NCBI GenBank assembly: GCA_964553915.1
Contig: CAZKMM010000090.1
Span: 1-11,089 of the forward strand
Source: CAZKMM01 sp964553915
Lineage (GTDB): Bacteria; RBG-13-61-14; DRUE01
Reading direction: 5' to 3'
DNA: 11,089 nt
Shown here: positions 1-6,579 of the stretch, piece by piece
Layout of the letters: each line of letters starts with the position of its first letter
How positions within the stretch are numbered: position 1 is the stretch's first letter
Notes under the pieces: model-generated
Told to the model about the DNA's origin: nothing
Databases searched by the model: none
What the model saw: only the letters and a program-made list of their open reading frames with translations
Translations under genes and position numbers: made by a program

Positions 1-9
1 AAGTGGGCA

Positions 10-39
10 CCCAGCTTCCTTGGGGAAGCTGGGTTTTTT
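10..39 (+). terminator. Intrinsic terminator or attenuator hairpin before pabA
   Basis: A perfect 10-bp inverted repeat (CCCAGCTTCC at 10-19, loop TTGG at 20-23, GGAAGCTGGG at 24-33) is followed at once by six T residues (34-39), the textbook form of a rho-independent terminator. The pabA ribosome binding site begins only five bases further on, so no separate promoter fits between terminator and gene. It could end an upstream gene lying outside the window. It is better explained as the terminator half of an attenuator or riboswitch-like leader controlling pabAB. The bases just before the stem (GTGGGCACC, 3-11) faintly resemble the T-box core GTGGNACC, but with one extra base. Confidence 0.85.
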
Positions 40-53
40 ATTTGGGAGAAAAA

Positions 54-629
54 ATGCGGGTATTGATGATTGACAATTATGATTCCTTTACCTATAACCT
101 GGTGCAGGCACTGGGAAGGCTCGGAGCAGAGCTGAAGGTCTGGAGAAATGACCGGGTCAGCTTTAAAGAAATTGAAAAATTCCTGCCCGATAAAATTATC
201 ATCTCCCCGGGACCGGGCAGACCCGAGCAGGCGGGAATTTCCTGTGATTTAATCCGGGCATTTGCGGGAAAAGTTCCGATTTTAGGGGTATGTCTGGGAC
301 ATCAATGCCTGGGTTATGCGTATGATGGAAAGGTGGTTTCCGCCGGGAGGATTATGCATGGAAAGACATCTCTGGTTTATCATTTTGGAAAAAGCATTCA
401 TCAGGGCTTGCCCAGTCCTTTTCGGGCAATGCGGTATCATTCTCTGGCGCTGGAAGAGGGGAGTTTACCCGGACTTTTTCAAATCTCTGCCCGGGCAGAG
501 GATGGAGAGATTATGGGCATAGAGAACCCCGGGCTCGGGCTTTTCGGGGTGCAGTATCATCCGGAGTCTTTTCTTACTGAATATGGGCTGGAGCTTTTGA
601 ATAATTTTTTAAATTGGGGAAAAGAATGA
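54..629 (+). CDS. pabA: Aminodeoxychorismate synthase glutaminase subunit (PabA/TrpG family)
   Basis: This class I glutamine amidotransferase of 191 residues, the normal family length, supplies ammonia from glutamine to its synthase partner in the cytoplasm. The N-terminal MRVLMIDNYDSFTYN is diagnostic of the PabA/TrpG group. The oxyanion region SPGPG is at residues 51-55. The nucleophile is Cys80 in GVCLGHQ, and the triad is completed by His169 and Glu171 in the YHPES segment. The start at 54 is chosen because GGGAG (44-48) lies five bases upstream; an in-frame GTG at 3 would place the N-terminus inside the terminator hairpin. The gene overlaps pabB by the ATGA at 626-629, so coupled translation and a 1:1 complex are expected. 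PabA and TrpG cannot be separated on sequence, and one protein may serve both enzymes. The name rests on the neighbour being PabB. Confidence 0.93.
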   Translation: MRVLMIDNYDSFTYNLVQALGRLGAELKVWRNDRVSFKEIEKFLPDKIIISPGPGRPEQAGISCDLIRAFAGKVPILGVCLGHQCLGYAYDGKVVSAGRIMHGKTSLVYHFGKSIHQGLPSPFRAMRYHSLALEEGSLPGLFQISARAEDGEIMGIENPGLGLFGVQYHPESFLTEYGLELLNNFLNWGKE

Positions 630-2008
630 AACTGGTAATTCAGCCTTTGAGAATGGCGCTGAGCCCGGAGCAGGTTTTTGAAAAAATTTCTTCCTTTCCG
701 CCCTGCTTCTGGCTGGATAGCTCTCTGGAGCATTCCCGGTATGGCACCTGGTCTTATCTGGGCTTTCTGCCTTTTTTGAGCCTGAGATTTCGGAAAGGGA
801 GATTTTTTATTTTTGGAGAAGAGGAGCGGGTAGTTGAGACTTTCAAGCCTTTAAAGCTTCTCCGTCAATATTTTTCCCGCTATCAATTTTTTGATGGTGC
901 GGGGGAATTCCCCTTTTTCAGCGGAGGGGTGGGGTATTTTTCTTATGAGCTGGGAAATTATTTTGAGCGAATTCCTTTTACCCGAGAAGATGACCTGGGC
1001 TTGGATGAGCTACGGCTGGATTTTTATCAGTTTATTCTTGGCTATCATCATCCGGAGCAGAAATGGTATTTACTCGGCCTGGAGGGAGAAGAATTTCCTG
1101 AAAAACAAAATGATTTTCTTGATAAGCTCTGGCGGGCGCTGGAGCAGAAAAGGGAGGGGAGCGAGGAATTTTTTTCTGAGCAGGTGCAGAGTGTTATTGA
1201 TTATTCCAGCTATTGTCGTGCGGTTCAGCGGGCTCGGGAATATATCATCAAAGGTGATATATATCAGGTGAATTTTACCCAGCGTTTTTATGCCCGGTAT
1301 CTGGGAGATGCTTTTTCCCTTTACTCCCGGCTTCGGAGATTTAATCCGGGCGCCTATGCCGGAGTTTTGCTTTATCCGGATTTTGGGGTTTTAAGTTCCA
1401 GCCCGGAGCTATTTTTACGGGTGAGGGGCAGGGAGATTATCACCCGTCCGATTAAAGGCACCCGTGCCCGGGGAAAAACTCAGGAGGAAGATGAAAAGAT
1501 AAAAAAAGAGCTTTTGGAAAGTGAAAAAGACCTGGCAGAGCTGGCAATGATTGTTGACCTGGAGCGGAATGACCTGGGAAGGGTGTGCGATTATGGTTCA
1601 GTGGAGGTTTTGGGATATCCGGAGCTGGAGAGCTATAGTCGGGTGCATCATCTGGTTGCCACGGTTCGGGGAGAGCTGGCAGAGGGGAGGGATATTTTTG
1701 ATTTAATTCGGGCGAGCTTTCCTGGTGGTTCCATTACCGGGGCACCCAAGATTCGGGCAATGGAGATTATAGATGAGCTGGAGCCAGTGGTTCGGGGGGT
1801 TTATACTGGTTCTATTGGCTGGCTGGGGTTTAATCAAAATCTGGAGCTGAACATTGCGATTCGGGTTATTATCTTAAAAGATGGTTTTGCTTATTTTCCT
1901 GCCGGAGGTGGGATTGTTTATGATTCGGACCCGGAGCTGGAATATGAAGAGAGCTGGGTAAAAGCTCTTGCCCTCTGGGAAGCACTTTCTAAAAAATTCC
2001 AGCCTTAA
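626..2008 (+). CDS. pabB: Aminodeoxychorismate synthase component I (PabB)
   Basis: This chorismate-utilising enzyme of 460 residues converts chorismate plus ammonia to 4-amino-4-deoxychorismate, the precursor of p-aminobenzoate and folate. The N-terminal lobe (about 1-180) is the variable anthranilate-synthase-type domain. The catalytic chorismate-binding domain (about 190-455) carries IVDLERNDLGR (309-319) and FPGGSITGAPKIRAME (365-380). Residues 275-279 read PIKGT. In the family, PabB has this lysine (here Lys277) as a catalytic nucleophile where TrpE has alanine, so PabB is preferred over anthranilate synthase. The ATG at 626 overlaps the pabA stop and follows GGGG (616-619); an upstream in-frame TTG at 614 is less likely. 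No pabC (lyase) lies beside it. The stop shares the TTAA at 2005-2008 with the convergent sirtuin gene. Confidence 0.92.
   Translation: MKLVIQPLRMALSPEQVFEKISSFPPCFWLDSSLEHSRYGTWSYLGFLPFLSLRFRKGRFFIFGEEERVVETFKPLKLLRQYFSRYQFFDGAGEFPFFSGGVGYFSYELGNYFERIPFTREDDLGLDELRLDFYQFILGYHHPEQKWYLLGLEGEEFPEKQNDFLDKLWRALEQKREGSEEFFSEQVQSVIDYSSYCRAVQRAREYIIKGDIYQVNFTQRFYARYLGDAFSLYSRLRRFNPGAYAGVLLYPDFGVLSSSPELFLRVRGREIITRPIKGTRARGKTQEEDEKIKKELLESEKDLAELAMIVDLERNDLGRVCDYGSVEVLGYPELESYSRVHHLVATVRGELAEGRDIFDLIRASFPGGSITGAPKIRAMEIIDELEPVVRGVYTGSIGWLGFNQNLELNIAIRVIILKDGFAYFPAGGGIVYDSDPELEYEESWVKALALWEALSKKFQP
2005..2008. other. Shared stop codons of convergent pabB and sirtuin genes
   Basis: The self-complementary TTAA serves as TAA stop on the plus strand (2006-2008, pabB) and on the minus strand (2005-2007, sirtuin). 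No terminator hairpin lies on either side, so the two convergent transcripts probably overlap. Confidence 0.9.
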
Positions 2009-2850
2009 CCAGATTGAGCCGGGGAGTGAGCAAATCTTTCCGGAGCAAGCTTCTTAATCTCTTCCAGAGTTCGGGAAAGAGCAAAGGCACAACTGCTCCT
2101 GATGGTAAAATCACATAATCCACTCAGGGCAGTGGGCTCAGGATTGATTTCCACCAATAATGCCCCAGCTCTTCTGGCATAGAGGGGAATGGAACCTGCC
2201 GGTTGAACCACTCCCGAGGTGCCGAGAATTAAAAATAAGTCGGAAGATTGTGCCAGATGAATTGCAGAATAATAATCCTTGGAGTTAAGCCCTTCGCCAA
2301 AGAAGACTATATCCGGTCTGGACCAGCTAGAGCATCTGGGACAGCGGGCAAATTCCCGGGCTCTTTTAATCAGCTCCCTCTGAGATTTTATCGCCCGAAT
2401 CTGGGATAAAAATTCTTCCAGCTCACTTAAGCTGATTTCAAACCGCTCTTTACAGCGAAGACAGCGGAGACGGTAGATGTTTCCGTGAAGCTGAACCAGC
2501 TTTCCCACCCCGGCTCTTCTTTCCAGGTCATCTATGTTCTGGGTGATGACCGCTTTTAAAATCCCAGCCTGAAAAAGCTCCCCTAAAGCAAGATGAGCCG
2601 GATTGGGCTGAGCCCGGGTAAAGGTGCTCAGGCTGGAAAAAACAAACTCCCGAAATTTTCTGGGCATAAAAACAAAAGCAAATGCCAAGCCAAAAAGATT
2701 TCCGAAAATAATCGGCGAGTATTTTTTCCAGATGCCTTCATCGCCCCGGAAGGTGGGAATTCCGCTCTCCTGACTCAACCCGGCTCCGGCAAACGCCACC
2801 AGAAATTTTGCCTGAAGAATTTTTTCCGCCAGCCGGGAAATCTCCTCCAT
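2005..2850 (-). CDS. Sirtuin-family NAD-dependent protein deacylase (Sir2/CobB-like)
   Basis: Sirtuins remove acyl groups from lysines using NAD+, releasing nicotinamide and O-acyl-ADP-ribose. Of the 281 residues, the Rossmann-type NAD site shows GAGLSQESGIPTFRG (22-36), TQNID (103-107) and GTS (210-212). The catalytic base is His122 in LHGN. A zinc ribbon uses Cys130, Cys133, Cys170 and Cys173, with an unusually long stretch between the two CxxC pairs. The positions matching the Tyr-x-x-Arg of desuccinylase-type sirtuins appear to be Val70 and Ser73, so ordinary deacetylation or longer-acyl removal is more likely than desuccinylation. The ATG at 2850 gives a one-base TGATG overlap with the phosphoesterase stop. 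A TTG at 2853 would add one residue and give a 4-bp overlap. It is last in the operon that begins with pncB, which could recycle its product if a nicotinamidase exists elsewhere. Confidence 0.93.
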   Translation of the reverse strand: MEEISRLAEKILQAKFLVAFAGAGLSQESGIPTFRGDEGIWKKYSPIIFGNLFGLAFAFVFMPRKFREFVFSSLSTFTRAQPNPAHLALGELFQAGILKAVITQNIDDLERRAGVGKLVQLHGNIYRLRCLRCKERFEISLSELEEFLSQIRAIKSQRELIKRAREFARCPRCSSWSRPDIVFFGEGLNSKDYYSAIHLAQSSDLFLILGTSGVVQPAGSIPLYARRAGALLVEINPEPTALSGLCDFTIRSSCAFALSRTLEEIKKLAPERFAHSPAQSG

Positions 2851-3386
2851 CAATCCAGTTCTATATGCTCTCCCCAGATTTTGTCTTCCAGATGAAGGAT
2901 GCCAATGGTTCTTTTGGGAGCAAATCTTCGGTCTGTGGGACTGCCGGGATTGAACATCAAAATCCCTTGCTCCACCCGGTCATAAGGACGATGAGAATGT
3001 CCAAAGACAATGCAATCCAGCTTCTCTCCTAGGAACTGCTCCCTGACCCGCTGGCTCAGTCCATCTGGAGCGCCCCAGCCATGAATAATACCGATTTTAA
3101 ACCCTTCAAGTTCCACTATTCTTTTTTCTGGCAGAACTTTTCTTACTTCTGCCGGGTCCATATTTCCTGCCACCGCATAGACCTCGCCAAATCTTTTCAA
3201 AACTTCTAAAACCGCTAAATCCACCAGGTCGCCAGCGTGAATTACCGCGGAAACTCCTTGAAAATGAGGATTAATAAGCTGATAAAATGCCTCCAGGTCC
3301 TCACTTATCCCCTGAATCATCTTACTGGCAAATTTCCGCAAACCCCCTTTTGCCAGGTGGGTATCAGAAACTACTCCCACCTTCAT
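2850..3386 (-). CDS. Calcineurin-like metallophosphoesterase, YfcE/MJ0936 type
   Basis: This small cytoplasmic phosphodiesterase has 178 residues, typical for the YfcE/MJ0936 group. All metal-ligand motifs are present in order: SDTH (Asp8, His10), HAGD (Asp53), GN (Asn75), IIHG (His102) and GHSH (His130, His132). NPGSP (146-150) is the usual end motif. Such enzymes bind two divalent metals and hydrolyse phosphodiesters in vitro, but the natural substrate of this type is generally unknown. The start is well supported: GGAGGTGG (complement of 3390-3397) sits just upstream. It follows the flavoprotein gene after 16 bp and its stop overlaps the sirtuin start, so it is co-transcribed with an NAD-related operon. 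A nucleotide-derived substrate, such as a cyclic or ADP-ribose-linked phosphoester, is possible but only inferred from context. Confidence 0.9.
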   Translation of the reverse strand: MKVGVVSDTHLAKGGLRKFASKMIQGISEDLEAFYQLINPHFQGVSAVIHAGDLVDLAVLEVLKRFGEVYAVAGNMDPAEVRKVLPEKRIVELEGFKIGIIHGWGAPDGLSQRVREQFLGEKLDCIVFGHSHRPYDRVEQGILMFNPGSPTDRRFAPKRTIGILHLEDKIWGEHIELD

Positions 3387-3402
3387 TTTCCACCTCCATA
3401 TT

Positions 3403-4713
3403 TTATGTCAAGCGGTTCTGAAGAAGGTAATTTGCCAGGCGTTTTCCAAAGCAAATCACGGTTAGAACCACAGGGAGGTCTAAAGTCTCAGGTATCACAC
3501 TGGCATCACAGCAGAAAAGATTCTTAATTTCGGTTTCCAGATTTTCATTTACCACCTCGCCAATGCTTGCGGTTCCTCCCGGATGAGTGAGCCGAATCGG
3601 AGTGGTGGCAATACTGTTCGGGTTTGCCCCGGCTTTGACCAGAATCTTTTGAGCAATTTCTGAGCCTTTTTTGAGCCGGTCTTTTTCGGTTTTCTGCATC
3701 GGCTTTCTGATGCTTTCATTGGCAAAGATTTCTCCGTTCATTTCATCGCCCACCTTGACCATTATCCCCAGTGCCCGATGGGTCATTAAAGCCTGCCAGA
3801 AGCGGGTGGGTCTTGCCAGTGCCATCATCATTGAGAAAAGAATTCCCGGGTCAGTTAGATTAGAAAGGACAATCCTTTCCTCATAATGCTCATAGGTTCC
3901 CACGCTCATTGGTGGGTCGTATTTACTTCCTTTAAACCGGCTGATGCCATAAACCATTACCACCGGGTCAGTAAAGAATTTTTTCCCGGCAGAATTGATT
4001 CCGCTTCTTAAAAGAATTCCCGGAGTGCCAATCCCACCAGCACTTAAAATAATAATTTTTCCTTTAAACTCCCTGGTTCCTTCTCTGGTGCGGGCGAGCA
4101 CTCCCACCGCAGTGCCATCTTCAATTAAAACCCGCTCCACCCGGGCTTTGAGAAAAAGCTCTGCTCCCAGCTCCACTGCCTGGTCAACAAATTCTCCAGA
4201 AGTCCATTTGGCACCGCAGGTGCATCCCATCATACAGGTAGAGCCAGTGCAAAACCCTTGTTCAGCTTTATCCGGACGGATAAATTTTAAAAATGGCACC
4301 CAATTGTAGCCCAGCTCATTGGCAGATTCCATAATCCGCCTGGCACCATCCCCGAGCAGATGGTCCGGGAGGGGCTTTAACCCCATCTCCTCAATGGTTT
4401 CATCCGCATATCCCTGAAGGTCTATACCATATTTATCTTTTAGCCAGATAGGAGGTGGGGTGGCGGTTCCGCAGTAAAGCAGGGTGCTTCCGCCTAAGGC
4501 AATGCCCCGAATTACACTGGGATTGGTCGGAGTGGGAATAAAAGATTTGGTATCTACCAGAGGGAGCAGGCTTAAGGAGTTTCCCAGTCTTTTTGCCCGG
4601 GGTCCTCTTTCTAAAATTGCTACCTTTTTTCCTGCCTGAGCCAGGCGGAGTGCAGCCGTAGCTCCAGCAGGACCGGTGCCGACCACAATGGCGTCGTATT
4701 CTTTCTGGGTCAT
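3403..4713 (-). CDS. FAD-dependent oxidoreductase, short GMC-like flavoprotein
   Basis: The 436-residue protein opens with a dinucleotide-binding fold: YDAIVVGTGPAGATAALRLA has the GxGxxG at 12-17, and Glu36 in ILERG is the usual ribose-binding acid. GGSTLLY (74-80) is the GMC flavin loop. The C-terminal signature THPGGTASIG (376-385) with DASVIPE (403-409) holds the conserved GMC histidine, here His377. It is shorter than typical GMC alcohol oxidases and has a cysteine set at Cys155, Cys160, Cys164 and Cys166, just before GAKWT, that might hold a metal or Fe-S cluster. The ATG at 4713 is chosen over upstream in-frame starts because AGGAGGAG (complement of 4718-4725) lies four bases away. It also overlaps the Fe-S gene stop by ATGA. 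That coupling suggests the Fe-S protein passes electrons to or from this flavin. The substrate is unknown. Confidence 0.88.
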   Translation of the reverse strand: MTQKEYDAIVVGTGPAGATAALRLAQAGKKVAILERGPRAKRLGNSLSLLPLVDTKSFIPTPTNPSVIRGIALGGSTLLYCGTATPPPIWLKDKYGIDLQGYADETIEEMGLKPLPDHLLGDGARRIMESANELGYNWVPFLKFIRPDKAEQGFCTGSTCMMGCTCGAKWTSGEFVDQAVELGAELFLKARVERVLIEDGTAVGVLARTREGTREFKGKIIILSAGGIGTPGILLRSGINSAGKKFFTDPVVMVYGISRFKGSKYDPPMSVGTYEHYEERIVLSNLTDPGILFSMMMALARPTRFWQALMTHRALGIMVKVGDEMNGEIFANESIRKPMQKTEKDRLKKGSEIAQKILVKAGANPNSIATTPIRLTHPGGTASIGEVVNENLETEIKNLFCCDASVIPETLDLPVVLTVICFGKRLANYLLQNRLT

Positions 4714-5825
4714 ATCTCTCCTCCTTTTCGTTGGGCTTTTTCTTTTAATAGCTCCATTCCCAGCTCCCAAAAGCTTTCTCTGGGAAGAATAATCTGGTCT
4801 TCGGGTCTTTTGACCATTTTCATTGCTTCCTGCTTGCAGGCAGAGACGCACAGCCCACAGCCAATGCATCGGTCAAGATTTTTCTTAAGGATTTTCTTTT
4901 TGGGATTTTCCGGGTCCTCCTCCAGCCAGAGCGCCCGCACCTGACAGCGCTTGGTGCAGGCACCACAGTTATTGCATTTTTCTTCATCAATCTCCACCAT
5001 AAACCCACTGCTGGCAACCACGCTTGGGATATTTAACTTGTTAACCGCAGTGAGAAATCCACAGCAACAGCCACAACAGTTGCAGATAAAATTGATTTTC
5101 TCTTTAATATTGTCAGTAATATGCACAAGCGCCTTTTCTTCTGCCAGCTGGAGTTTTTCCAGCATTTCGCTTCGGGAGGCTCTTCTAGCAAAACCCCGCT
5201 CCACGGCAAAATCAGCAAAAGGTCCGAGAATCATACAGACTTCTTTGGGTCTTCCGCACCAGTCGCCTAAAAGCTCGTGCTCGTGCCGACAAAAGCAATT
5301 AGTAATTGCCAGAGATTTGGAATCTGTAATCAGTTCCTCCACCTTCTGATAAGAAGCAACCTGCTGACCGGGAGAAATGGCTTTTTCAATGGGAATGGTT
5401 CTGGTGTAAGGAGTTTTAAATTCCAGGCTGGATTTTCCCCAACCGTGAAAATAATAATCATTAAACAATTTAGCCAGAGCTTTGGATTTTGGGTCATATT
5501 CTGCTTTCATAAACTGAAACTCAAAAATTCCGGGCAAGAGTGGAAGCAGGGCATAGGCTTTTTCTCCCTCTTTAGGTGCGCAATAAACCAGCCCTTTATT
5601 GGCAAGGTTTTCCAGAACTGGCTCCAGCTTTTCCTTCTCCACCCCGGTCTTCTCTGCCAGCTTGCTGATAGGCTGACGCAGAGGATTAAGCGGGAGCTGG
5701 CTGGCAATTTTAGCTTCTTCTTCGCTAAAAAGGATTTTAAGGATTTTTTCCAGATGCTCGGTTTTGGGTGCTCCAGTGGGGCTTTGGTCTAATTTCTCCA
5801 TCAGCGCCTGATACGGGTCACTCAT
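4710..5825 (-). CDS. Winged-helix/dicluster ferredoxin Fe-S protein of unknown function
   Basis: The 371 residues form several parts. Residues about 25-95 look like a winged-helix domain (SKLAEKTGVEKEKLEPVL as recognition region, then a basic wing). A central domain holds Cys177, Cys179, Cys190 and Cys197. A very cysteine-dense run reads CNCCGCCCG (248-256). The C-terminus carries two classical 4Fe-4S motifs: CxxCxxCxxxC at 284-294 and at 320-330. No signal peptide or membrane segment is seen, so it is cytoplasmic. The ATG at 5825 is supported by GGGAGGAG (complement of 5830-5837); a TTG at 5879 lacks this. It overlaps the flavoprotein start by 4 bp and is its probable electron partner. It could be an electron carrier, a redox-sensing regulator or both. 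I recognise the architecture from anaerobes but know no assigned reaction. Confidence 0.85.
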   Translation of the reverse strand: MSDPYQALMEKLDQSPTGAPKTEHLEKILKILFSEEEAKIASQLPLNPLRQPISKLAEKTGVEKEKLEPVLENLANKGLVYCAPKEGEKAYALLPLLPGIFEFQFMKAEYDPKSKALAKLFNDYYFHGWGKSSLEFKTPYTRTIPIEKAISPGQQVASYQKVEELITDSKSLAITNCFCRHEHELLGDWCGRPKEVCMILGPFADFAVERGFARRASRSEMLEKLQLAEEKALVHITDNIKEKINFICNCCGCCCGFLTAVNKLNIPSVVASSGFMVEIDEEKCNNCGACTKRCQVRALWLEEDPENPKKKILKKNLDRCIGCGLCVSACKQEAMKMVKRPEDQIILPRESFWELGMELLKEKAQRKGGEI

Positions 5826-5862
5826 TTTTCTCCTCCCATTACTTTTTTTCAATCTATCAGAA

Positions 5863-6579
5863 TTATTTTTCTCTGGCAATTAAAAAAGAAAGCGAGCAGA
5901 GATAAAAATTTTTTCGCAGAAATTTAAATTTGCCTCCAGAAAGTGTTTTAAGCAGATTTCTTTTTTGAAATTCTTTAATCAGTGTTTGGGAAGGGATTTT
6001 TTTTCTGAAAATTTCCCGGCATAACCCTGCCAGTTCCTCTGCGGAGAATTTTTCTGGAAGGAAATCTGCCAGAATCGGGGAAAGAATAGCAAGTTCTTTA
6101 AGCCGGGCAAGGGCAGATTTAATAATCAGCTCATGGTCAAAAGCCAGCTCCGGCAATTTTCGGAGCGGAAACCATCCCACTTCTTTGGCATCATCGCCGG
6201 CTCTGGGTTTGACCCTCTCTTTTCTGACAATGGAAAGATATGCAATGCTGATCACCCGGGTTCTTGGGTCCCGAAGCGGATGACCGAAGGCGCCCAGCTC
6301 AATTAAGCGGAGATTTTTCAATCCGGTCTCTTCAAAAAGCTCCCGCTGGGCGGTTTCCCGGAGGTCCTCATCTTTTTCCACAAAACCGCCGGGAAGTGCC
6401 CAGTATCCTTGAAAAGGAAGATTTTTTCTTTGAATTAAAAGCAGATGAAGTTTTTGCTCAAAAAAACTGAAAATGAGTAAATCTACTGCTACGGAAGGAC
6501 GGAAGTATTTATTCGGGTCATAGCCCGAAGGTGCCTGATAACCCGGGCGATTGATGTATTTAGAATAATCCCTGTTCAC
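5863..6579 (-). CDS. Nudix hydrolase with C-terminal winged helix (NrtR-like)
   Basis: Of the 238 residues, about 25-150 form a Nudix domain with a complete Nudix box: Gly65, Glu71, then RELFEETGL (79-87). Residues about 165-232 match the winged helix of NrtR-type regulators (LPEKFSAEEL start, then a basic region and GGKFKF wing). NrtR proteins use a Nudix domain to sense ADP-ribose or related NAD metabolites and repress NAD-synthesis operons. Many have a degraded catalytic box, whereas this one is intact and may also hydrolyse ADP-ribose. The start is a GTG at 6579, inside the last 20 bp of pncB, with a modest AGGA upstream; the residues before RPSVAVDLLIF fit the family. Direct linkage to pncB strongly supports the NAD role. 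A plain ADP-ribose pyrophosphatase is the alternative. Confidence 0.88.
   Translation of the reverse strand: MNRDYSKYINRPGYQAPSGYDPNKYFRPSVAVDLLIFSFFEQKLHLLLIQRKNLPFQGYWALPGGFVEKDEDLRETAQRELFEETGLKNLRLIELGAFGHPLRDPRTRVISIAYLSIVRKERVKPRAGDDAKEVGWFPLRKLPELAFDHELIIKSALARLKELAILSPILADFLPEKFSAEELAGLCREIFRKKIPSQTLIKEFQKRNLLKTLSGGKFKFLRKNFYLCSLSFLIAREK

Noticed and set aside
3..53. GTG start at 3 extending pabA by 17 residues
   Set aside because: It would code through the terminator hairpin and T-tract. The ATG at 54 has a good ribosome binding site and begins exactly at the conserved family N-terminus.
626..2008. Anthranilate synthase (TrpE) identity
   Set aside because: The PIKGT lysine and the FPGGSITGAPK segment match PabB; TrpE carries alanine at the lysine position. 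No trp genes follow.
4714..4869. Upstream extension of the flavoprotein
   Set aside because: It overlaps the end of the Fe-S gene, adds a low-quality basic peptide before the nucleotide-binding fold, and ignores the strong ribosome binding site in front of 4713.
5826..5879. TTG start at 5879 for the Fe-S protein
   Set aside because: It lacks the clear GGGAGGAG site found before the ATG at 5825 and would overlap the Nudix gene with a lysine/asparagine-rich tail.
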